A DNA stretch of 64,000 nt from positions 1,116,001 through 1,180,000 of the forward strand of contig CP012068.1 of assembly GCA_001189495.1 (NCBI GenBank), in the 5' to 3' direction. Every line of letters begins with the position of its first letter. Position 1 is the first letter of the stretch. The notes under the pieces are model-generated. The model was not told the DNA's origin, searched no databases, and saw only the letters and a program-made list of their open reading frames with translations. The position numbers and the translations under genes are program-made. Shown here piece by piece: positions 9,699-17,409 of this stretch. The stretch is from Eubacterium sulci ATCC 35585 (GTDB taxonomy: Bacteria > Bacillota > Clostridia > Peptostreptococcales > Anaerovoracaceae).

Positions 9699-10352
9699 CT
9701 ATTCCATTTCTTTTCTGAATTCATCCATTCTAGCAGGGATATCTTTTGCTCCAAATACTGCAGATCCTGCAACGAGTATATCTGCACCAGCCTCAATTAG
9801 TTTCTTAGCGTTTTTCGTACTAACTCCACCATCTACTTCGATTTTGAAGTTAAAGTCCTTCTCTGCCCTTATTTTAGCTAGTCTTTCAATCTTATCAAGT
9901 GAAGCTTCAATGAATTTCTGCCCACCGAAGCCCGGCTCTACTGACATAATGAGAACAAGGTCCACATCTGAAAGTACCTCCTCAATCATGCAGAGAGAAG
10001 TTGCTGGATTAAGCGCTACTCCGGCCTTAACTCCAAGACTCTTGATATTCTGAAGGCTTCTATAAAGATGTACACAAGCCTCCTGATGAACAACTATGTA
10101 TTCAGTCTTATCTGTAACGAAATCTGCAACATAATCATCCGCATTTTCTATCATGAGATGAACATCATACTTTACTGTATCGCAATTGTTTAGCGATTTC
10201 ATAACAGAAGCCCCATAGCTTATATTAGGTACAAAATGTCCATCCATTACATCTATGTGAAGGTAATCTGCACCGTGCTTGCTAACCAATTCAGCCTGCT
10301 CGCCAAGCCTAGCAAAATCTGCAGATAATAGGGATGGTGCCAATTCTTTCAT
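9699..10352 (-). CDS. rpe: Ribulose-phosphate 3-epimerase
   Basis: It interconverts ribulose-5-phosphate and xylulose-5-phosphate in the pentose phosphate pathway. The 217-residue TIM barrel shows every family signature: LSADFARLGEQ near the start, HIDVMDGHFVPNIS with metal-binding His and Asp, MSVEPGFGGQKF, and VDGGVS followed by GADILVAGSAVFG for phosphate binding. Its length is normal. The ribosome-binding site AAGGAGAA precedes the ATG, and the gene follows rsgA by 14 bases; prkC-rsgA-rpe is a common Firmicutes order. Confidence 0.97.
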   Translation of the reverse strand: MKELAPSLLSADFARLGEQAELVSKHGADYLHIDVMDGHFVPNISYGASVMKSLNNCDTVKYDVHLMIENADDYVADFVTDKTEYIVVHQEACVHLYRSLQNIKSLGVKAGVALNPATSLCMIEEVLSDVDLVLIMSVEPGFGGQKFIEASLDKIERLAKIRAEKDFNFKIEVDGGVSTKNAKKLIEAGADILVAGSAVFGAKDIPARMDEFRKEME

Positions 10353-10366
10353 TTCGTTCTCCTTAA

Positions 10367-11236
10367 TTAAAATCTCTTATTTCTTTTTATTTCATCTATC
10401 ATGCTAAGATATGAATTATATCTTGTTCTTGCGATTTCTCCACTTTCGACAGCGCTCTTTATCTCGCATTCAGGCTCATTTATATGCCTGCAATTATCAA
10501 ATCTACATCCACGGCTTTTATCTACAAACTCTGGGAATAATGATGAAAGTCTAGCTTCCTCCACTCCTTCGGTGTAGAGCGATGTAAATCCAGGTGTATC
10601 GTATATATACCCGCCTTGACATGAAAAAATCTCTATATGCCTAGTCGTATGCTTGCCTCGCCTAGTCTTATCACTTATATCTCCAGTCTCCATCAAAGCG
10701 CAAGGCGAAATGAGGTTTGTAATAGTCGACTTACCTACACCAGATGGACCCATAAGAGCTGTCTTCTTGTCTTTTAGAGAAGCCTTAAGATCATCTACGC
10801 CTTCCCCTGTTCTTCCGTTTACAACAAAACACCTATATATCGGTTTGTAGGTTGAAAGAATTTGCTCAAGTAGCCCCTTTTTATCAAGGTCTGGCTTGGT
10901 TATGCAAAGCATAGGTTCTATTGAATTCATCTCAGCATTTACAAGCATCTTGTCGATTATCTCAAAGCTTGGCGCAGGCTCTGAAAGAGCTGTCACCACG
11001 ATGATTTGGTCCACATTTGCTATAGCAGGTCTGATGAAGTAGTTTTTTCGTGGATAGATTTTCTCTATTAGAGAGTCACTTTCTCCATCCTTTGATACAT
11101 TAAGCTCCACCTCATCGCCTACCATTAGTGTGTTCTTTGATTTCTTGAAAAGACCCCTGCCCTTTGCTCTATATACACCGTCTTCAGTCTTCACAAAGTA
11201 GAAGCCTCCGATGCCTTTGACAACAAGTCCTCTCAT
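10367..11236 (-). CDS. rsgA: Ribosome small-subunit-dependent GTPase A
   Basis: RsgA is a circularly permuted GTPase that helps late maturation of the 30S subunit. An N-terminal OB fold (about 1-70) is followed by the permuted G domain: TKPD (G4) comes before GPSGVGKST (G1) and DTPGF (G3). The C-terminal zinc-binding module appears as CRFDNCRHINEPEC (C-x4-C-x-H-x5-C). At 289 residues it has the usual length. It starts four bases after the prkC stop, so translation is probably coupled. Confidence 0.97.
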   Translation of the reverse strand: MRGLVVKGIGGFYFVKTEDGVYRAKGRGLFKKSKNTLMVGDEVELNVSKDGESDSLIEKIYPRKNYFIRPAIANVDQIIVVTALSEPAPSFEIIDKMLVNAEMNSIEPMLCITKPDLDKKGLLEQILSTYKPIYRCFVVNGRTGEGVDDLKASLKDKKTALMGPSGVGKSTITNLISPCALMETGDISDKTRRGKHTTRHIEIFSCQGGYIYDTPGFTSLYTEGVEEARLSSLFPEFVDKSRGCRFDNCRHINEPECEIKSAVESGEIARTRYNSYLSMIDEIKRNKRF

Positions 11237-11239
11237 ATT

Positions 11240-13153
11240 TTACTCACCTGACTTAGCAATCCAGATATCAACTGTTGAACCTGTCTGATATTCTGAGTTT
11301 GCTGCTGGATACTGCTTAAATACAGTTCCTGCTGTGAATCCATTGTTTTCTTCTTCTGTTACTCTTCCGACACTAAAACCTAGAGACTGCAGTGCAGATT
11401 CTGCCTGGTCATATGTCATTCCATTTAGATTTGGAACAGTTGCCTTTGACTTAGCCTTACTGATAACGATATCTACTGAAGTCTTCTTCTCTGCTGTTGT
11501 TCCAGCATCAGGAGACTGCTTTATAATTGTTCCTGGAGTCTCGTAGCTTTCTTCGTAGCTAACCTTTCCGAGCTTGTAGCCATACTTTGATAGTATATCG
11601 CTTACATCGCTTTCTGATGTAAATGTAGTTCCTACTAGCTTTGGAATTACAGCATCCTTCTTTCCCTTACTGATATTAACCGTGATTATATCACCCTTAT
11701 CTACCTTGGTTTTAGCTGATGGATACTGGCTTGCGATTAGACCTTCTGCTACTGAATCACTGTCGACTTCATCACCCTTTGATATCTGAAGTCCCATTTC
11801 TGATAGCAAAGTCTTTGCTTCCTTATATGAAAGTCCCTTTAGATCAGGAACCTTAAGCTCTGTATTGCCTGCACTTAGGATAACCCTAACAGTTCTACCC
11901 TTCTTAACCTTGGAGTTCTTTGATGGAGTCTGTGAAACAATCTTGCCTTTTTCTATCTTCTGGCTTGCTATTGGTTCGTCTGCCTTCTCTATCTTAAGCC
12001 CCTTTGCCTCAAGAACTTCCTTTGCTTCGCTATAGCTCATTCCCTTTACATCAGGAACTGTAACTTCCTTACCGCCTCCACCTATAATGCCAGAAACATA
12101 TAGGATTCCAAAGAGTGCTAGTATAACAGCAGCTGCAACGCCTATAATAATTGCTCTCTTTTTCTTCTTTTTGTCATCTGACTTTGCCTTAGGTTTTCTT
12201 GGATTTGCTGGTGCTATAACCATTTCCTGCTCCCTATCTTCTCTTCTGCTGCTCATAACAGGTGCCACAAGGTTTTCATCTCGTCTAGGCTTGTTATCTG
12301 TTTCTCCAGCAAATACTCTATCGCCTACCATCTGAGTTACAAACTCAACGTTCTTTAGCGCTTCGAGCATCTCATCAGCAGACTTATATCTCTCTGTCTG
12401 GTACTTATCTGTAGCCTTGAGCACAACCTTGTCTAGTGCAGGTGGAATTCCTGGAACTAGTTTAGCTGGTGAAGGTACATCCTCGTTTATGTGTTTTAGC
12501 GCGACCTCTACAGGAGTTTCTCCATCAAAAGGAACTCGTCCTGTAAGCATCTCAAACATAACAATACCGAGCGAATAAATATCTGAACGCTCATCTACAT
12601 AAGCACCTCTTGCCTGTTCAGGTGAGAAGTAGTGAACTGAACCGATAATCTTGCTCGTATCTGCTACCATGGTTGCTTTGCTAACCGCTCTTGCTATACC
12701 AAAGTCAGTCAGCTTTGCTACACCATCTGATGTAATCATAATGTTATGTGGCTTTACATCTCTATGTATAATCTGATGCTTATGCGCAATTGCTAGAGCT
12801 GAAGCCACCTGCTTTGCAATATCTATAGTCGTCTTGTAGTCTAAGTGTCCATTTTCCTTTATAAAATCCGAAAGTGGTCTTCCGTCTACTAGTTCCATTA
12901 CTATAAAGTTAATATTTCCTGTTCTACCTACATCATAGATTGAAACGATATTAGGGTGCTGAAGGCCAGCTGCCGCCTGTGATTCACGCTTAAAACTATC
13001 TAGGAACTGCTCATCCTGAGTAAATTCCGGTCTCAAAATTTTGATAGCTACGTATCTGTTTAGCAATCTATCCTTAGCTTTATATACGACGGCCATTCCG
13101 CCTTCGCCGATTTTTTCAATTAATTCGTATCTTCCCGCCAACAACTTACTCAT
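11240..13153 (-). CDS. prkC: PASTA-domain Ser/Thr protein kinase
   Basis: A membrane kinase that senses muropeptides or lipid II and phosphorylates division, wall and translation factors. The kinase domain spans about 1-270 with GEGGMAVVYKA (P-loop), VAIKIL (lysine), HRDVKPHN (catalytic loop) and DFGIARA. A Lys-rich juxtamembrane stretch and one membrane helix (near 335-358) lead to four extracellular PASTA repeats, each starting with a VPDxxG or IPKLxG pattern. I chose the ATG at 13153 because GGAGG is nine bases before it; the ATG at 13162 abuts the ribosome-binding site. It overlaps the phosphatase gene by eight bases, the standard kinase/phosphatase pair. Confidence 0.96.
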   Translation of the reverse strand: MSKLLAGRYELIEKIGEGGMAVVYKAKDRLLNRYVAIKILRPEFTQDEQFLDSFKRESQAAAGLQHPNIVSIYDVGRTGNINFIVMELVDGRPLSDFIKENGHLDYKTTIDIAKQVASALAIAHKHQIIHRDVKPHNIMITSDGVAKLTDFGIARAVSKATMVADTSKIIGSVHYFSPEQARGAYVDERSDIYSLGIVMFEMLTGRVPFDGETPVEVALKHINEDVPSPAKLVPGIPPALDKVVLKATDKYQTERYKSADEMLEALKNVEFVTQMVGDRVFAGETDNKPRRDENLVAPVMSSRREDREQEMVIAPANPRKPKAKSDDKKKKKRAIIIGVAAAVILALFGILYVSGIIGGGGKEVTVPDVKGMSYSEAKEVLEAKGLKIEKADEPIASQKIEKGKIVSQTPSKNSKVKKGRTVRVILSAGNTELKVPDLKGLSYKEAKTLLSEMGLQISKGDEVDSDSVAEGLIASQYPSAKTKVDKGDIITVNISKGKKDAVIPKLVGTTFTSESDVSDILSKYGYKLGKVSYEESYETPGTIIKQSPDAGTTAEKKTSVDIVISKAKSKATVPNLNGMTYDQAESALQSLGFSVGRVTEEENNGFTAGTVFKQYPAANSEYQTGSTVDIWIAKSGE

Positions 13154-13880
13154 CGAAATCATCCTCCGTAAATTCTATGCATATAACAGTTATGTTATCA
13201 TTTCCACCGTGTTCATTAGCAGCATCAACTAGAAGTCTGCAAGTTTCTGTCATGGATTCTCCCCTAGCAAGAATCTCCTCCATCTGCTCATCGCCTAGTT
13301 CGCCACTTAGGCCGTCACTGCAAAGGATTATCTTATCTCCCTTGCTTATCTTTATTCGAGATATATCTGGCTCGATTTCGGCTTCTGCGCCGACAGCCTT
13401 TGTTATCTTGTAACGCTCTTCATGCACCTCAGCTTCTTCCCTAGTTATTATTCCAAGTTTAACTAAGGTATTCACATATGTATGATCTTCTGTTAACTGC
13501 CTTAGGTAGCCTTGCTCATATATATATGCTCGACTATCACCGACATTTAGTATATATAGCCACGAATCCTTGAGGTAACCGATTACAGTTGTTGTCGCCA
13601 TACCGTTGTTTTCTGCATACTTTTGCGATAGGTCATAAACCTTGCTATTAGCCTGAACTATAGCTTTTAGCAGAAAATCTACCGGATCCATGCTCTCTAT
13701 GTCATTTTCTTTTACGAAGTTCGCTATCTGATTTGCTGCAGTCCTGCTGGCAATTTCTCCTGAGTTATTTCCACCAACTCCATCTGCCACAACAAAGACC
13801 CTGTCGTTTTTCATTACAAAGAATGCGTCTTCATTATTAAATCTGCGTCGACCTTTATCGGTCCTAAACCCCACATCCAT
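13146..13880 (-). CDS. stp: PP2C-type Ser/Thr phosphatase, partner of PrkC
   Basis: The 244-residue enzyme removes phosphates placed by the adjacent kinase and, like relatives, should need two manganese or magnesium ions. The PPM motifs are present: RRRFNNEDAF with the metal-binding Asp, VADGVGG, LNVGDSRAY, LTEDHTYV, LCSDGLSGEL and GGNDNITVI with the last metal Asp. It has no membrane segment. Its start lies inside the 3' end of rsmB and its end overlaps prkC, so rsmB-stp-prkC are translationally linked. Confidence 0.96.
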   Translation of the reverse strand: MDVGFRTDKGRRRFNNEDAFFVMKNDRVFVVADGVGGNNSGEIASRTAANQIANFVKENDIESMDPVDFLLKAIVQANSKVYDLSQKYAENNGMATTTVIGYLKDSWLYILNVGDSRAYIYEQGYLRQLTEDHTYVNTLVKLGIITREEAEVHEERYKITKAVGAEAEIEPDISRIKISKGDKIILCSDGLSGELGDEQMEEILARGESMTETCRLLVDAANEHGGNDNITVICIEFTEDDFDE

Positions 13881-15270
13881 TAGGGCATCTCCCTTCTATC
13901 TTTTTTAATTTGTTCATATAAAATCCGTCATATCCATTATCAAATGGTGACAACTTCACTTCTTTTTCTGAGATAAACTCCTCATGCCTCTCTAAAAAAT
14001 CCTTAACCATAAGTTCATTTTCTCTAGGATTTATAGTGCATGTACTATATATGAGTCTCCCTCCTGGCTTTAGATAGCTTGAACCTGTCTCAAGAATACC
14101 TGTCTGAATTTCTACTAATTCATCAAAATCAAATTCGTCTCGATACTTCATTTCGGGCTTTCTTCTGATGACTCCAAGCCCGCTACAAGGAACATCTGCA
14201 AGAACTAAATCTGCCTTTCCAACTAGCGCATCTATCTGCTCTACCGCATTCTGACATCTAACCTCTATGTTTTCTAGTCCAAGTCTCCTAGCTGTTGCTT
14301 CTATCAAAGCCGCCCTATGCTCATAAAGTTCAAGTGCTACAACCTTACCGCCTGCGATGCCTGGCTCTGTCTCGGTCAGAGGCTCCGTCGAAGTGCTTGG
14401 CTTCTTGCATGGCTCTGTCTCGGTCAGAGGCTCCGTCGAAGTGCTTGGCTTTAGCATTTGTTCGGCCATTGCGGCGGCCTTGCCGCCCGGAGCTGCGCAA
14501 AGGTCGATAACCAGCTCCGTGGATTTTGCGTCCGCAAAATCCGCAATGGCACACGACTCCTCGCTCTGAATCGAAAATAGCCCTTCTTTATATTCAATCG
14601 CTTCGGTAAGGGCTCCGCCCTTCACTAGCAAGACCCTGTCGCTCAGCTTTGAACCTTCAATTTCAAAGCCATTTGCTCTAAGCCTATCAGCTAGCTCCTT
14701 TACTGAAATTTTCGCTACATTTACCCTGATGCTCAGAGGTGGCCTATGACCTGCGTGCTCTAGAAGCACCTTAGCATGTTCAAATCCAAGCATGCTCACA
14801 AGTTCCTCTACAAGCTTTAGCTGGCATGAATATCGAATACTAAGGTACTCAAGCTGTCCCTTTACATCAATCTCAGATGCACTGTCCATATTTCTAATAA
14901 AATTTCTTAGCACCCCGTTGATGAATCCGTCCGTGCCCCTAGCAAACCTACGAGCTAGCGCAACAGATTCATTCACTGCTGCGTAGTTTGGAACCGAGTT
15001 CATAAAGAGAATCTGGTAAACACCCATACGCAGTATTATGAGAGCTTGAAGCTTAGTCTTAGCTGCACCTTTTTTGATGAATTTATCTAGGATATAGTCC
15101 AGGCATATTTTGTTTTCGGTCACTCCATAAACTATTTCCCTTATGAAGCCCTTGTTTGAAAGCTCATCACTTGCTAGCATTTTAGAAAGTTCAAGGTTCG
15201 AATAAGAACCATCTCTTTCGATTGCTAAAAGCGCCTTAAATGCTGCTTCCCTATCTAAATCTATCTTCAA
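13864..15270 (-). CDS. rsmB: 16S rRNA (cytosine-967-C5) methyltransferase with repeat insertion
   Basis: It methylates C967 of 16S rRNA using S-adenosylmethionine. A NusB-like RNA-binding domain covers about 1-135 and the Rossmann methyltransferase the rest, with DLCAAPGGK (SAM site), the two catalytic cysteines in ADVPCSG and IYSTCTINP, and a C-terminal FYMNKLKK. The start is TTG at 15270, with AGGAAGG before it. An unusual insertion of roughly 35 residues, built of two copies of a 16-residue Ser/Thr/Glu/Pro unit (KPSTSTEPLTETEPCK), lies just after the SAM motif where relatives go straight to GKVVA. The reading frame is kept, so the enzyme may be active. At 468 residues it is a little longer than usual (about 440). 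Confidence 0.94.
   Translation of the reverse strand: MKIDLDREAAFKALLAIERDGSYSNLELSKMLASDELSNKGFIREIVYGVTENKICLDYILDKFIKKGAAKTKLQALIILRMGVYQILFMNSVPNYAAVNESVALARRFARGTDGFINGVLRNFIRNMDSASEIDVKGQLEYLSIRYSCQLKLVEELVSMLGFEHAKVLLEHAGHRPPLSIRVNVAKISVKELADRLRANGFEIEGSKLSDRVLLVKGGALTEAIEYKEGLFSIQSEESCAIADFADAKSTELVIDLCAAPGGKAAAMAEQMLKPSTSTEPLTETEPCKKPSTSTEPLTETEPGIAGGKVVALELYEHRAALIEATARRLGLENIEVRCQNAVEQIDALVGKADLVLADVPCSGLGVIRRKPEMKYRDEFDFDELVEIQTGILETGSSYLKPGGRLIYSTCTINPRENELMVKDFLERHEEFISEKEVKLSPFDNGYDGFYMNKLKKIEGRCPNGCGV
14363..14451 (-). repeat. 48-bp direct repeat inside rsmB
   Basis: Two exact 41-base copies (14363-14403 and 14411-14451) are spaced with a 48-base period, keeping the rsmB frame. 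The unit is about 60% G+C, clearly above the surrounding genes. Confidence 0.95.
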
Positions 15271-15974
15271 TTTCGCCTTCCTCTGATAGCGAGTACTCTG
15301 ATTAGGTTTGCTGCTGCAACAGCAGTAGCGGCAACATATGTCATAGCTGCTGCCCTTAGAACCCTCTTTGCACCCTGATATTCATTCTCATCTACAAGCC
15401 CTAGCTCTTGAATATTTGCAAGCGCTCTTGAGCTGGCATTGAACTCAACTGGAAGCGTGATAATGTGGAATGCAAGTACAAGTACAAATGCAACTACACC
15501 GATGTTGAAAATCGTATCTCCAATATAGCCCATATTACCTGCACCCTGAGCTCCTAGGAATAAACCTATAATAATCAGAATCCATGAAGTGTGAGATGCG
15601 AAATTCGCAGCTGGAACTATTGCATTTCTTGCCGTTATAGCCTTGTATCCGTATGCATGCTGAAGTGCGTGGCCAGCCTCGTGACAGGCAACTGCAACCG
15701 CACCGATTGTAGTCTTATCATATACTGAATCTGATAGATTTAGCGTGTTAGTTCTAGGATCAAAGTTATCAGTTAGGTTCCCTGGAATATGATTAATTCC
15801 AACATTTGTTAGTCCATTTGCTCTAAGCATTCTCTGTGCAGCCTCTGCACCTGTCATGTTTCGACTGTTTCTTATATATGAGAATTTCGCAAATGTATTC
15901 TTTACTCCTGCCGATGCTATCATAGAAAATATTATAGCAGGTATAAGTATTATTATCGTGCTGTCCCAATACAT
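15267..15974 (-). CDS. Zinc-dependent membrane metallopeptidase, YugP family
   Basis: A 235-residue membrane protein: one N-terminal helix, then a soluble stretch, then the zinc-binding HEAGHALQHAYGY motif (HExxH) at about residue 92, followed by two long hydrophobic segments and a further C-terminal one. This layout matches the YugP-type neutral zinc metallopeptidases (DUF2268-unrelated, Pfam Zn_peptidase_2), whose substrates are unknown. Its stop overlaps the rsmB start by four bases and it lies four bases after fmt, so it belongs to the same transcription unit. Confidence 0.92.
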   Translation of the reverse strand: MYWDSTIIILIPAIIFSMIASAGVKNTFAKFSYIRNSRNMTGAEAAQRMLRANGLTNVGINHIPGNLTDNFDPRTNTLNLSDSVYDKTTIGAVAVACHEAGHALQHAYGYKAITARNAIVPAANFASHTSWILIIIGLFLGAQGAGNMGYIGDTIFNIGVVAFVLVLAFHIITLPVEFNASSRALANIQELGLVDENEYQGAKRVLRAAAMTYVAATAVAAANLIRVLAIRGRRN

Positions 15975-15977
15975 AAA

Positions 15978-16919
15978 TTACCTCCCAAGTATGGTTCCAA
16001 TCTCTAACTTATTTCCTCTGAGATAGTCTCCAGATTTCATACTTTTCTTTCCTGGCGCCTGTAGCTCCTTAATTCTTAAAATTCCTTCACGACAGATAAC
16101 GTCTATGCCATCATTATTTGCAGCTATGACCTCCGCAGGGGATTTACCCTTAACTAGCTCCTCATCATCTAAAACCTCTACAGCCTTAATTTTAATCTTA
16201 AGCTCTCCTAGTTCAAAATATATGCCAGGCCAAGGTGTAAATGCCCTAAGCTTTCTCTCTATCTCATCTGCGCTTTCATCTATGAAGCTTACCCTGCCTT
16301 CATCTTTTTTGATGATTCCGGTGTGTGTGACCTTTGATTCATCCTGAACCTCTGCACGTGCCTTACCACTTTCTATCTCGTCCATGGTCTCCAGCAGAAG
16401 CTTTGCTCCAAGCTCTGCGAGTCTTTCACTAAGCTTTGGATAATCAGATCCTGCAATTTCTAACGATGCCTGAGAGTACATATCTCCCGTATCTAAACCT
16501 TCTGCCATCTTCATTATAGTGACACCTGCATGTGTTTCACCTGTCAAAATTGCGTGTTGAATTGGAGATGCACCTCTGAATTTAGGGAGTAGCGACGCAT
16601 GAACGTTAATACATCCAAACCTTGGTAAATCTAAAAGTTCTTTTGGAAGTATCTTGCCGTACGCTGCCACAATAATCATATCTGGATTTATCTCTCTTAG
16701 AGTATCCATGAGCTTCTCATTTTGCTTAATCCTCTCAGGTTGCATTACCGGAAGATTTTCGGCAAGGGCAATCTCCTTGATTATAGGCATGGTCATCTTT
16801 CCTCTATTTCCTGCTCTATCTGGCTGTGAAATTACAAGACAAACCTCATGCTTTGATTTTGCAAGTGCTCTTAAGGAAGGTGCTGCAAATTCTGGTGTAC
16901 CCATAAAAACTATCTTCAT
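15978..16919 (-). CDS. fmt: Methionyl-tRNA formyltransferase
   Basis: It formylates the initiator Met-tRNA using 10-formyl-tetrahydrofolate. The N-terminal formyltransferase domain shows the family signature INVHASLLPKFRGASPIQ with the catalytic Asn and His, and GVTIMKMAEGLDTGDM with the Asp. The C-terminal OB domain includes FTPWPGIYFE. The length of 313 residues is typical. It follows def, which removes the same formyl group, at a distance of five bases; GAGGAA precedes the start and lies inside the end of def. Confidence 0.98.
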   Translation of the reverse strand: MKIVFMGTPEFAAPSLRALAKSKHEVCLVISQPDRAGNRGKMTMPIIKEIALAENLPVMQPERIKQNEKLMDTLREINPDMIIVAAYGKILPKELLDLPRFGCINVHASLLPKFRGASPIQHAILTGETHAGVTIMKMAEGLDTGDMYSQASLEIAGSDYPKLSERLAELGAKLLLETMDEIESGKARAEVQDESKVTHTGIIKKDEGRVSFIDESADEIERKLRAFTPWPGIYFELGELKIKIKAVEVLDDEELVKGKSPAEVIAANNDGIDVICREGILRIKELQAPGKKSMKSGDYLRGNKLEIGTILGR

Positions 16920-16924
16920 AAATC

Positions 16925-17401
16925 TTATTCCTCGTCACTTTGTGGTTCTGCAGATCTGATATCATGTGCTTTATCTGTATATAGAACGCCGTTTAGGTGA
17001 TCGTTCTCGTGACACATAACTCTAGCATCAAAACCTTCAAACTCGTAATCTTGCTCAACTCCATCTCTATCCAGAGCTCTAATCTTGATTTTCTGAGGTC
17101 TTTCCACTATTCCTATAAGGCCTGGGACCGAAAGACATCCCTCATATTCCTCTTCACTTCCCTCTTCAAAATAAATCTCAGGATTAATCATATAATAAAC
17201 TCTACCTGGCTCAGGCTCAGCTACAAACATTCTTCTCATGACGCCTACCTGAGGTGCAGCAAGACCAACACCTAGCTCCTCTCTCATTGTGTCGACCATA
17301 TCATCAAGTGTTTCTCTTATTCTATCTGTAATTTCGCTGACTTCTCTACATCTCTTTGATAAAATCTCGTCGCCTCTAACAACAACCTTTCTCAGTGCCA
17401 T
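16925..17401 (-). CDS. def: Peptide deformylase
   Basis: It removes the N-formyl group from new proteins. All three motifs are present: GVGLAAPQVG (motif 1), EGCLSVPG with the metal-binding Cys (motif 2) and CHENDHLNGVLY (motif 3, HExxH). The 158-residue length fits type I or type III deformylases. Motif 3 more often reads QHEIDHLDG, but the metal ligands are unchanged. AGGAGGAAAG precedes the ATG. The gene is followed by fmt and preceded eight bases away by priA, the usual priA-def-fmt-rsmB order. Confidence 0.97.
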   Translation of the reverse strand: MALRKVVVRGDEILSKRCREVSEITDRIRETLDDMVDTMREELGVGLAAPQVGVMRRMFVAEPEPGRVYYMINPEIYFEEGSEEEYEGCLSVPGLIGIVERPQKIKIRALDRDGVEQDYEFEGFDARVMCHENDHLNGVLYTDKAHDIRSAEPQSDEE

Positions 17402-17409
17402 CTTTCCTC

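Noticed and set aside
14295-14569. Frames on both strands across the rsmB repeat
   Set aside because: They only reflect the duplicated unit; the rsmB frame carries the conserved motifs.
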